Below are positions 8,700-16,459 of a stretch of DNA of 64,000 bases, piece by piece. The notes under the pieces were generated by a model, which searched no databases, was not told the origin of the DNA, and saw only the letters and a program-made list of their open reading frames with translations. Source of the stretch: Leucobacter ruminantium (GTDB lineage Bacteria; Actinomycetota; Actinomycetes; Actinomycetales; Microbacteriaceae); contig NZ_JAGDYL010000003.1 in NCBI RefSeq assembly GCF_017565705.1, positions 1-64,000 of the forward strand. The letters run 5' to 3'. Numbering within the stretch: position 1 is the first letter of the stretch; every line of letters starts with the position of its first letter. Position numbers and translations under genes: made by a program.

Positions 8700-9983
8700 T
8701 CAGTACGTCGGCGCAGCCGGCAGGCCCAGATACTCCTCGAGGTTCACGATCCCCTTCGCCTGCATGTCCATCGCGATCTCCGTGCCCACGTAGCGGAAGT
8801 GCCAGGGCTCGTAGACGTACCCGACCACGGGCTCCTGACCCTGGTCGTAGCGGAGGATGAATCCGAAGCGGGGAGCGTTTGCGCGGGCCCACTGCCCCTG
8901 CGGGGTCTCGCCGAACGCCTCGCTGAGCCCGCAGCCCATGCACTCCGAGATGTCTGCGGCGAGACCGGTCTGATGCTCGGAGTGGCCCGGCCTCGCGGAG
9001 TACGTCTCTGCCGCGGCGATGCCGTCGGAGGCGGCGTAGTTGTTGAAGAGGCTGGTCTGCAGGTTGTAGTCGCGGAACGCGCTCACGAGTGTGAACGGGA
9101 CCCCCGCGGCGGTCGCCTCGGCGTGCATCGCCTCGAGGGCGGCGGCCGCCTCTGCGCGCAGGGGCTGGCCGTTGGCGTTCGGCACGTTCGGCATGACGAG
9201 ATCGGAGGGCGCCCAGTCGATCGGGTTCAGCGGCCGCTGCTTGTTCACGACGACCTGCAGCGAAGCGGGGTCGTCGAGCGACCACTGCGGCTGCGGCGGT
9301 TCGGGGGCGGGGGGCTCGGTGGGGGCCGGTTCCTCGGGCTTCGGCTCGGGGGAGGGTGTCGTCTTGGGCGTCGTCTTCGGCGAGGGATCCGCAACCTCTG
9401 CGGAGTCGTCGGAGAGGAGCGCGACACCGGCCCAGGCGGCACCGCCGCCGAGCAGCACGGCCGCGGCGCCGATCGCCGTCGCGATCAGCAGACGCCGCCG
9501 CTTGCGCTGCCGCGCATCCGGCCGTGCGGAGGGGGAGGCGGGAGCGGGCTCGGTGCGCGTCGAGTCGATGTGAGTCGAGCGGGTGCGGGCCGGGCCGTCG
9601 GGCTCCGAGTCGGTTCGTGCGGGGCCCCTGGGCGCGGGGGCGGGTTGCGCGGGGGACGGCGAATCGTTCTGCGCGGGTGCGGCCTGCGTCGATCGCGCTC
9701 GCACGGGGGCAGCGGGTGCCGGGGCGTCGTGGTCGGGTTCTGGTGACGCTGGGAGCGGCGCCTCGGGTGCCGGGGTCGCTGAAGCGGGCGGCGCCGGTTC
9801 GGTCTGCGCCGGTTCGGTCTGCACCGAAAGCCTCCGCGCACCGCGGGGACGCCTGGGGCCGACCCGTGACGCGCGAGTCTGCGCGAGGCCGGCCTCGGAC
9901 TCCCGTCGCTCGCGCTCCTGCTGCTCCTGGATGCTGCGCACCAGGTCGGAGAGATCGGCGGGATCTTCGGGAGTGGTCATCAT
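8700..9983 (-). CDS. VanY-type D-alanyl-D-alanine carboxypeptidase, membrane anchored
   Basis: A 427-residue protein in three parts. Residues 1-160 are a cytoplasmic region rich in proline, alanine, threonine and arginine with no recognisable domain. One membrane segment lies at about 165-190, followed by a proline/threonine linker. The C-terminal M15B peptidase domain (about 235-427) carries the zinc motif SEHQTGLAAD and the EPWHFRY motif. Such enzymes trim peptidoglycan stem peptides outside the cell. The start is the double ATG at 9983; the open frame beyond that is antisense to ispG. The gene sits between rseP and ispG in reverse orientation, an unusual break in that cluster. Confidence 0.88.
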   Translation of the reverse strand: MMTTPEDPADLSDLVRSIQEQQERERRESEAGLAQTRASRVGPRRPRGARRLSVQTEPAQTEPAPPASATPAPEAPLPASPEPDHDAPAPAAPVRARSTQAAPAQNDSPSPAQPAPAPRGPARTDSEPDGPARTRSTHIDSTRTEPAPASPSARPDARQRKRRRLLIATAIGAAAVLLGGGAAWAGVALLSDDSAEVADPSPKTTPKTTPSPEPKPEEPAPTEPPAPEPPQPQWSLDDPASLQVVVNKQRPLNPIDWAPSDLVMPNVPNANGQPLRAEAAAALEAMHAEATAAGVPFTLVSAFRDYNLQTSLFNNYAASDGIAAAETYSARPGHSEHQTGLAADISECMGCGLSEAFGETPQGQWARANAPRFGFILRYDQGQEPVVGYVYEPWHFRYVGTEIAMDMQAKGIVNLEEYLGLPAAPTY

Positions 9984-10084
9984 GGCCCATCGCGCTTCGG
10001 ATACGGAAGAGGCAGCGCCTCGGTCACCACCGATCCTAACCGGGCCGACGATCCGACCGCTCTCGATCCCTGTCGGGTGGCGGG

Positions 10085-10180
10085 CTTCCGCTGGTCGAGC
10101 GAGGGCTTTCCCTGGACGGGCGAGGCTCTGCGCTGGACAGTAGATGCTCTCTTCTCGAGAGTTTTCGACATCTACTGTCG
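10085..10180. repeat. Hairpin with degenerate half-repeats upstream of ispG
   Basis: An 11-base arm at 10136-10146 (GACAGTAGATG) pairs perfectly with 10169-10179. The loop region contains the palindrome TCTCGAGA. Just before it are loosely repeated units resembling CGCTGGTCGAGCGAG (from about 10089), similar to the arms of the longer REP-like repeats at 14938 and 44468. It lies between divergent vanY-type gene and ispG. Confidence 0.55.
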
Positions 10181-10232
10181 AGCGGAGCGGGGGTGAGGAT
10201 GCTTGCCGCCGATCGCCGCGGACGGCACGGAG

Positions 10233-10238
10233 TAGACT
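10233..10238 (+). promoter_or_regulatory. Candidate -10 box of ispG
   Basis: TAGACT ends seven bases before the GTG start of ispG and no ribosome-binding site lies in the gap, which suggests leaderless transcription. Confidence 0.45.
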
Positions 10239-10245
10239 CATCGAC

Positions 10246-11397
10246 GTGGCAGCTGTGAATCTGGGAATGCCGAAGGCGCCCGAGGTGCTCGCACCGCGGC
10301 GCGAGAGCCGGCGGATCAACGTCGGGTCGGTCGCCGTCGGCGGCGGTGCCCCCGTCTCCGTGCAGTCGATGACCACGACGCCGACCACCGACATCAACGC
10401 GACGCTGCAGCAGATCGCGGAGCTCACGGCCGCCGGCTGCGACATCGTGCGCGTCGCCTGCCCGTCCCGCGACGACGCCGAGGCGCTCCCGATCATCGCG
10501 ATGAAGAGCCAGATCCCGGTCATCGCCGACATTCACTTCCAGCCGAACTACGTGTACGCCGCGATCGACGCCGGCTGCGCCGCGGTGCGCGTGAACCCGG
10601 GCAACATCCGCAAGTTCGACGACCAGGTGGGCGAGATCGCCCGCCGCGCGAAGGCCGCCGGCGTCTCCCTGCGTATCGGCGTGAACGCCGGATCCCTCGA
10701 CCCCCGCCTGCTGCAGAAGTACGGCAAGGCCACGCCCGAGGCGCTCGTCGAGAGCGCCGTCTGGGAGGCGTCGCTGTTCGAGGAGCACGACTTCCACGAT
10801 TTCAAGATCTCGGTCAAGCACAACGACCCGATCGTCATGGTCAAGGCCTACCGCCTGCTCGCGGAGCGCGGCGACTGGCCGCTGCACCTCGGCGTCACCG
10901 AGGCAGGCCCCGCGTTCCAGGGCACGATCAAGAGCGCGACCGCGTTCGGGATCCTGCTCTCCGAGGGCATCGGCGACACGATCCGCGTCTCGCTCTCCGC
11001 CCCGCCGGTCGAGGAGGTCAAGGTCGGCTTGCAGATCCTGCAGTCCCTCAACCTCCGCGAGCGCAAGCTCGAGATCGTCTCGTGCCCGTCGTGCGGCCGC
11101 GCCCAGGTCGACGTCTACACGCTCGCCGACGAGGTCACGAAGGGCCTCGAAGGCATGAGCGTGCCGTTGCGCGTCGCCGTGATGGGCTGCGTCGTGAACG
11201 GGCCCGGCGAGGCGCGCGAGGCCGACCTCGGCGTCGCGAGCGGCAATGGCAAGGGGCAGATCTTCGTCAAGGGCGAGGTCATCAAGACCGTGCCCGAGAG
11301 CGAGATCGTCGCGACCCTGATCGAAGAGGCGAACCGCATCGCGGCCGACATGGGTCACGAGGCCGGCATCGGCGCGCCCGAGGTCATCACGGTCTGA
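10246..11397 (+). CDS. ispG: IspG, 4-hydroxy-3-methylbut-2-enyl diphosphate synthase
   Basis: IspG is the [4Fe-4S] enzyme that converts methylerythritol cyclodiphosphate to HMBPP, the penultimate MEP-pathway step. The 383-residue product shows [33 protein letters not shown] and VRVNPGNI of the TIM barrel. The cluster cysteines lie in SCPSCGRAQ and [13 protein letters not shown] near the C-terminus. Start GTG 10246 gives the family-typical N-terminus (about 380 residues); the open frame further upstream includes the hairpin and is not coding. It completes the dxr-rseP-ispG set. Confidence 0.96.
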   Translation: MAAVNLGMPKAPEVLAPRRESRRINVGSVAVGGGAPVSVQSMTTTPTTDINATLQQIAELTAAGCDIVRVACPSRDDAEALPIIAMKSQIPVIADIHFQPNYVYAAIDAGCAAVRVNPGNIRKFDDQVGEIARRAKAAGVSLRIGVNAGSLDPRLLQKYGKATPEALVESAVWEASLFEEHDFHDFKISVKHNDPIVMVKAYRLLAERGDWPLHLGVTEAGPAFQGTIKSATAFGILLSEGIGDTIRVSLSAPPVEEVKVGLQILQSLNLRERKLEIVSCPSCGRAQVDVYTLADEVTKGLEGMSVPLRVAVMGCVVNGPGEAREADLGVASGNGKGQIFVKGEVIKTVPESEIVATLIEEANRIAADMGHEAGIGAPEVITV

Positions 11398-11441
11398 CGA
11401 GGGATCGCCGCTGACGTCTGGATGACACCGGGGTATGCCGG

Positions 11442-12929
11442 TCAGGCGATCGTGAGCTCGATCTCACCGCTCGGCACATCGGCGCGCAGCACGCGCACGC
11501 CGGTGTTCGCGCCGGCCTTCAGCGCCCCGCCGGCGGGAGTCTCGGCCGGGCCCAGCGCGGTGACGGGCGGATCCTCGATCTGCAGGCGGGTGCGCGAGCC
11601 CCGTACCTCGAGAACGGTCGCCGGGAGCGCCTCGCCCACGCGGTCGTGCAGGAGCGCGGCCTCGATGCGATCGAGCGCCGCCGCCCCGAGCCGCCCGGCC
11701 CGCGACGAGGAGGCCCGCATGAGCGCGGGCAGATCCGCGAGGCTCGCCACCGCCCACTCCGGGACCGGGGTCTCCGCGCAGAGCGAGGCGCATATGACGA
11801 GACCCCAGCGATCCACGAGCCGCCTGAGCGGTGCGGTTACGTGAGCGTACGGGGCCGCGATCGCCGCCTGCTCGGGCCGCTCGGGAGGCGCGATCGGCGC
11901 CCCGTCCTGCCCGCGGACGCCGAACACGGTGTAGTCGGCACCTCTGAAGAGGCTCGACGCCGCGTGCAGCACGGCCATGCCCTGCGTCGTGCCGCGGGGC
12001 ACCGAGCGCAGGTAGTCGCCGTAGTCGACGGCCTCGTCCCAGGGCAGGCCGAGCGCCGCGACGCGGCCCCGGAACTCCGAGAGCGCCGACTCCTCGGCGG
12101 CGGGCATCGTGCGGAGGATCCCTATACCGCCGTCGAGCATCATGCGGGCCGCGACCATACCGGCGAGCAGGGAGAGCTGCGCGTTCCAGTCCTCGACCGC
12201 GAGCGGGGAGCGGCGTTCGATGCGATACCCGTGCGCGTCGCGCACGATCTCCTCGTCGGGGAGGTTCAGGCTCGCGCCGCCTCGCCGCAGCTCCTGCTCG
12301 ATGCGCAACCGCCCGAACTCGCGCAGGCGGAGCAGCGGTTCCTCCGCCGTCTCGGCATCGAGGTCCCGCTGGGCGGAGACGTAGTCGAGGCGCGAGCGTG
12401 AGCGGATGACTGCGCGCTCGACGCGTGCCGGCCCGGCAGCCGATCCCTCGAAGCCCGAGAGGCCGTGCTCGTCGACGGGTATCGTCCACACGTAGGCCGT
12501 GCGCTCGGCTCCCGGCAGCAGTGACGCCCGATCCTCGCTGAGCACCGGCGGATGCAGAGGCACGGTTCCGTCTGGAAGGTAGAGGGTCTGCCCGCGGCGC
12601 CTGGCCTCCGCGTCGACCGCTCCGCCCGGACGAACGAATGCGGGGACGTCGGCGATAGCGTAGCGCAGCACGAAGCCGTGTCCGCTCCGTTCGATGTGGA
12701 AAGCCTGGTCGAGGTCGCGCGAACCCGGCGGATCGAGCGTGACGAACGGCACATCGCGCAGGTCGAGCGCCGCTTCGGCGGGGCCGCTCGCCGCGGCCGT
12801 CTCGGCCTCGGTGAGCACGTCGGCCGGGAAGTCGTCCGGCACCTCGAACTCCTCGCGCAGCGCGGTCAGTGCTGCGGTGAGGCTTCCGCGAGCGGATCGC
12901 GGTGCGATGTGCGTTCGCCTGCTGGGCAT
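11442..12929 (-). CDS. RNB-domain ribonuclease (RNase II/R family)
   Basis: A 495-residue 3'-to-5' exoribonuclease-type protein. The catalytic RNB core is clear: FVTLDPPGSRDLDQAF with its metal-binding aspartates near 78-86, YAIADVPAFV, RRGQTLYLPDGTVPL, and VSxxR-like and VTAPLRRLVDRW segments further on. The usual N-terminal cold-shock and C-terminal S1 domains are short or absent, as in the single-RNB proteins of actinobacteria. It ends 44 bases from ispG in convergent orientation. RNA turnover or maturation is the likely role; the specific substrate is unknown. One octamer copy encodes a linker GSA near residue 160. Confidence 0.9.
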   Translation of the reverse strand: MPSRRTHIAPRSARGSLTAALTALREEFEVPDDFPADVLTEAETAAASGPAEAALDLRDVPFVTLDPPGSRDLDQAFHIERSGHGFVLRYAIADVPAFVRPGGAVDAEARRRGQTLYLPDGTVPLHPPVLSEDRASLLPGAERTAYVWTIPVDEHGLSGFEGSAAGPARVERAVIRSRSRLDYVSAQRDLDAETAEEPLLRLREFGRLRIEQELRRGGASLNLPDEEIVRDAHGYRIERRSPLAVEDWNAQLSLLAGMVAARMMLDGGIGILRTMPAAEESALSEFRGRVAALGLPWDEAVDYGDYLRSVPRGTTQGMAVLHAASSLFRGADYTVFGVRGQDGAPIAPPERPEQAAIAAPYAHVTAPLRRLVDRWGLVICASLCAETPVPEWAVASLADLPALMRASSSRAGRLGAAALDRIEAALLHDRVGEALPATVLEVRGSRTRLQIEDPPVTALGPAETPAGGALKAGANTGVRVLRADVPSGEIELTIA

Positions 12930-12938
12930 GGCGACAGC

Positions 12939-13595
12939 CTAGCGCCGGTGCGTCTGCTGCGCGGCCGGCACGGCTGGCGTCTGCGAGACCGGCCCGGCCT
13001 GCGCCTGCGCGCCGTGGAGACGCGAAGCGGCGCGCTCCCGCGCGTACGCGTTGGCGGAGGGCAGCCAGGCGAACACGATACCGGCGATGTGCAGCGCGAT
13101 GAGCACGAGGCCCAGGTGGTTCGCCGACAGGGCCTTCAGCGGCAGCCATGAAAACGCGGCGAACGCCTGCCACAGTGCGAACACTGCGGTGGAACCGAGC
13201 GCGGCGATCACGGTCGCGACCACTCGCACCCAGGTCACGCCCCGCGCCGTCGCGATGCCGAGCGGCAGGTAGCAGGCCAGTGTCAGCGCCGCGAAGCACA
13301 GGTAGAACAGGAGGATCGGCAGCAGAGCCCACCCCGAGGCGTCGCCGACGGCGGCCTCGATCCGCTCGAAGTCGGCGAGGTAGGGTTCGAGCCGCACGAA
13401 CTGCTCGGGGGTGAAGCGGTCGGCGAGATCGGCGACGCGGAAGGCGCTGCCGCGCAGCGAGACGTACTGCGAGCGCAGCAGCAGGGCGGCGACGAGCGGG
13501 GTGAGCGCGAATACGACGCCCGCGAGGATCCAGCAGATCCCCGCGAGTCGGAGACTCCATGGCGGTCGGGGTGCAGCCTGCTGCGGGTCGCTCAC
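12939..13595 (-). CDS. Uncharacterised membrane protein
   Basis: A 218-residue integral membrane protein with about four hydrophobic segments: roughly 15-38, 88-110, 118-140 and 155-178. A charged extracytoplasmic-like loop follows the first, and the tail is alanine/glutamine-rich and polar. The GTG at 13595 is chosen over the longer frame (to 13664) because GGAG stands six bases before it. The gene lies nine bases upstream of the RNB ribonuclease and is probably co-transcribed with it. I do not recognise the family. Confidence 0.7.
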   Translation of the reverse strand: MSDPQQAAPRPPWSLRLAGICWILAGVVFALTPLVAALLLRSQYVSLRGSAFRVADLADRFTPEQFVRLEPYLADFERIEAAVGDASGWALLPILLFYLCFAALTLACYLPLGIATARGVTWVRVVATVIAALGSTAVFALWQAFAAFSWLPLKALSANHLGLVLIALHIAGIVFAWLPSANAYARERAASRLHGAQAQAGPVSQTPAVPAAQQTHRR

Positions 13596-13720
13596 GGGAG
13601 CTCCTCTCGATCTCTCACGGGCGCTCTTCTCGATCCCAGACCTCTGCGTCGCCTCCTCCCACACTAGCCGTCCGTGCCGCGCCGGTGTGCGAGTTCAGGC
13701 AGGCCGGTCGCGGCTTCTCC

Positions 13721-13726
13721 TAGACT
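13721..13726 (+). promoter_or_regulatory. Candidate -10 box of the LOG-family gene
   Basis: TAGACT ends seven bases before the ATG at 13734. The gap contains GGAGG, but only one base from the ATG, too close for a normal ribosome-binding site. Confidence 0.4.
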
Positions 13727-13733
13727 CGGAGGC

Positions 13734-14915
13734 ATGGCTGAGGTCGAACGCATGTCGAACGAGGACGCACTGGCCCGCGCGATCGCGGAGCTGCTCGACG
13801 AAGCCGGCGTGCGGGCGCAGCGCAAGCTCATCGAGCGGTTGGTGGAGACGAGCATCGGGCTCGGGCGAGACGGCACGAGCCGCGCGAACCTGAAGCTCTC
13901 GTCAGCCGCGCTGTCGGAGATGCGGCGGGCGTTCCGGATCTTCGCGGGTCACGACGGCACCCCCAAGGTCACCATCTTCGGCTCGGCGCGCACCCTGCTC
14001 GACGACCCGCTGTGGGTGCAGGCCGAGGCGACCGCGCGCCGGCTCGCCGAGCAGGGCTGGATGGTCGTCACGGGCGCCGGCCCGGGCATCATGGAGGCCG
14101 CGGCGCGCGGCGCCGGCCCGCAGCAGTCGCTCGGGGTGTCGATCAGGCTTCCGTTCGAGGAGAAGCCGAACGACATGATCAACCAGGACGGCAACCATGT
14201 CGCCATGCGCTACTTCTTCACGCGCAAGCTCATGCTGGTGAAGGAGTCGAGCGGCTTCGTCTGCCTGCCAGGCGGCTTCGGCACGCTCGATGAGACCTTC
14301 GAACTGCTGACGCTGCAGCAGACGGGCAAGATGCTGCCTGCGCCCATCGTGCTGCTCGACCGGCCGGGCGGCGGTTTCTGGCGCGGCTTCGAACGGTTCG
14401 TGCGCGAAGAGCTCACCGACTACGGGATGATCTCGCCAGGCGACCTCGACCGCGTGCTCATCACCGACTCCGTCGAGGCCGCAGTCGAGGAGATCGAGGG
14501 GTTCTGGCGCAATTTCGACTCGCTGCGCTGGACGCCCGACCGCAGCGCGACCGGCCCGAGGCCGGGAGCCTCGGCGCCTCGGGGCGGCGATGCGGGTGAG
14601 GGATCCGCTGCCCGGGAGGGATCATCACACGCGCATCTCGCTCCGTCCCCGGCGAACGAGGCGCAGTACGATCGGCTCGTGCTGCGGTTGCGGAACGCCC
14701 CGAGCGAGGAGGAGATCGCCGAGCTCAACGAGCGCTTCGCCGACATGCTCGCGGAGGGGCGGATCGAGGCGACCGAGCCGTTGCAGCCGGAGGTCGCCGA
14801 CCGCGACCGGCTCGACCTGCCGCGGCTCACGCTCGTGCCGACCCCGCGCGCGATCGGCCGCCTGCACGTGCTGATCCGCGCCATCAACGAGCTCGGCTCG
14901 GCGCCTTCCCGCTGA
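13734..14915 (+). CDS. LOG-family (TIGR00730) nucleotide phosphoribohydrolase-like protein
   Basis: A 393-residue protein. Residues about 70-260 form a Rossmann-like LOG domain with TIFGSART, VTGAGPGIMEAA and the signature PGGFGTLDE. Family members release ribose 5-phosphate from cytokinin-type or other nucleoside monophosphates, but the bacterial substrate here is unknown. A low-complexity linker (about 278-305) contains two copies of the dispersed octamer (14599, 14617). It joins a second, unrecognised region of about 90 residues rich in charged residues. ATG 13734 is preferred; ATG 13752 is an alternative. The gene is monocistronic and followed by a REP-like hairpin. Confidence 0.85.
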   Translation: MAEVERMSNEDALARAIAELLDEAGVRAQRKLIERLVETSIGLGRDGTSRANLKLSSAALSEMRRAFRIFAGHDGTPKVTIFGSARTLLDDPLWVQAEATARRLAEQGWMVVTGAGPGIMEAAARGAGPQQSLGVSIRLPFEEKPNDMINQDGNHVAMRYFFTRKLMLVKESSGFVCLPGGFGTLDETFELLTLQQTGKMLPAPIVLLDRPGGGFWRGFERFVREELTDYGMISPGDLDRVLITDSVEAAVEEIEGFWRNFDSLRWTPDRSATGPRPGASAPRGGDAGEGSAAREGSSHAHLAPSPANEAQYDRLVLRLRNAPSEEEIAELNERFADMLAEGRIEATEPLQPEVADRDRLDLPRLTLVPTPRAIGRLHVLIRAINELGSAPSR

Positions 14916-14937
14916 TCGAGCGAGGCGGAGCCTTCCC

Positions 14938-15020
14938 GCTGATTGAGCGAGCGAAGCGAGTCGAAATCGAGGGCTGCGGGATCCTGGGTTTCGACTCGGC
15001 TCCGCCTCGCTCAGCCAGCG
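14938..15020. repeat. REP-like hairpin repeat, copy A
   Basis: A long imperfect inverted repeat starts CGCTGATTGAGCGAGCGAAG and ends with its complement CTCGCTCAGCCAGCGG. The outer arms share the cores TGAGCGAGCG and GAGTCGAAA. A near copy occurs at 44468-44550. A half-copy (CGCTGATCGAGCGAGGCGGA) stands just before it at 14910-14929. It sits between convergent genes. Confidence 0.85.
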
Positions 15021-15033
15021 GATGCGGACCCGC

Positions 15034-15474
15034 TCAGCCGGAGACCTTCGCGACCGCCGCAGCGATGCGGCGCTCCCGCGTCTCGGGCTTCTTCGCCTCG
15101 AGGATCGCGTTCACGTGCTCCTTCCGGTGGGTGTAGGGCAGGCGGTCGAACGCCGCGCGCGCACCGTCGACGGCTGCGAGCGCGGCGGCGAGATCATCGG
15201 GCACCTCGACCTCGCGGGGAGCGTCGTCGAGCGCGACGGTCGCCTCCACCTCGTCGCCGATCTCGACGCCGAGCGCCGCCCGATTCGCCTTCGAGATCCC
15301 GATCAGGTATCTGCCGCCCATCGACGCGAGACGCAGCCGTGCGGTGCGTCCGCCGATCGAGACGACCACGGCGGCGCGCCTGCCGCCGCCCAGCTGCTCG
15401 ACCTGGGCCTCGTCGAGCTCGATCGCGGTCGCGGGTCCGTGCGGTTCGAGCACGGTTCGGATGGTGAGTGACAT
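15034..15474 (-). CDS. DUF1905/YdeI-type protein
   Basis: A 146-residue soluble protein. The first 95 residues resemble the DUF1905 beta-barrel (phrases VVVSIGGRTARLRLASMGGRY, split by a turn, and IGDEVEATVALDD). The last 45 residues resemble the helical YdeI/OmpD-associated domain: LPYTHRKEHVNAI followed by AKKPETRERRI. Proteins of this architecture are common in actinobacteria and have no established biochemical role. Monocistronic, convergent with the LOG gene. Confidence 0.8.
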   Translation of the reverse strand: MSLTIRTVLEPHGPATAIELDEAQVEQLGGGRRAAVVVSIGGRTARLRLASMGGRYLIGISKANRAALGVEIGDEVEATVALDDAPREVEVPDDLAAALAAVDGARAAFDRLPYTHRKEHVNAILEAKKPETRERRIAAAVAKVSG

Positions 15475-15518
15475 GGGAACCTCCCGGCGTTCCGCGAGGG
15501 ATCCTCGAGCCCCCGCCC

Positions 15519-16457
15519 CTATCGCTTCAGATTAGTGCCCTGCGCTCCGCCGTCCGGTTCAGTGCGGCTCGGGGCGAGGGCGAGCAGGCCCGCTGCGAGG
15601 ATCAGGGCGGAACCCGCGAGGTCGGGGAGCGTGGGGCGTTCGCCGAGCAGGATCGCGGCTGCGGCGATGCCGAAGACGGGAACGAGCAGCGTGCCCATCC
15701 CGGCCGTGCTCGCGGGCAGGCGCTGCACGACCCTGAACCAGATCAGGTAGGCGACCGCCGTGCCCGCGACGGCGGTGTAGACGATTCCCGCCCACGACGC
15801 CGGGCCCGGAACGGCCGTGAAGACGGGATCCCTCGTGAACAGCGCCGCGAGTCCGAGCACCGCCGTGCCCGCGACGAGCTGCCACACGGTCAGCGCGATC
15901 GGCGGGGCGTCGACGCCCGCCCGCTTCAGATAGACCGTGCCGATCGCCCAGCTCAGCGCGGCACCGAGAGCGGCCGGCGTTCCCGCCGACTCGCCCTCGA
16001 CAAGCAGAGGAACGAGAAGCACCGCGAGGCCGGCCGCACCGAGCGCCACGGCGGTCAGCCGTCTGCCGCCGATGCGCTCGCCCAGCATCAGCCGACCGAA
16101 CAGTACGACCCACAGCGGCATCGTGTAGACGATGATCGATGTGCGCCCGACCCCGCCGCTCAGCACTGCGAGGGCTGCGAGCAGACCGAACCCGGTGATG
16201 CTGAAGACGCCGGCCACGAGCAGGTGCAGATAGTCCCTGGTGCGCGGCAGCCGCAGGTTCGTGCGCGAGCAGGCCGCGACGACGGCGACGATGGCGGCGC
16301 CGCCTCCGAAGGTGAGCACCCGGAAGCCCAGCGGGGTCGTAGCGTCCAGCCCGAAGCGGGCGGAGACGAAGTTGACGCCCCACACCGCGGTGACCAGCAC
16401 GAGGAGCGCGCGGTCGATCCGCGACGCCCGCTCGAGCGGCTCTCCCGGGGCTCCCAT
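15519..16457 (-). CDS. EamA-family (DMT) transporter
   Basis: A 312-residue drug/metabolite transporter with ten hydrophobic segments in two EamA repeats. The first begins LVLVTAVWGVNF, and the second has AALGAALSWAIGT. Such proteins usually export amino acids or related metabolites. The ATG at 16457 follows the amidase stop codon by two bases, so it is the last gene of the four-gene transporter-hydrolase-amidase operon; export of a product or overflow amino acid would fit, but this is inference. The longer frame upstream is antisense or out-of-frame amidase sequence. Confidence 0.88.
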   Translation of the reverse strand: MGAPGEPLERASRIDRALLVLVTAVWGVNFVSARFGLDATTPLGFRVLTFGGGAAIVAVVAACSRTNLRLPRTRDYLHLLVAGVFSITGFGLLAALAVLSGGVGRTSIIVYTMPLWVVLFGRLMLGERIGGRRLTAVALGAAGLAVLLVPLLVEGESAGTPAALGAALSWAIGTVYLKRAGVDAPPIALTVWQLVAGTAVLGLAALFTRDPVFTAVPGPASWAGIVYTAVAGTAVAYLIWFRVVQRLPASTAGMGTLLVPVFGIAAAAILLGERPTLPDLAGSALILAAGLLALAPSRTEPDGGAQGTNLKR

Positions 16458-16459
16458 CG

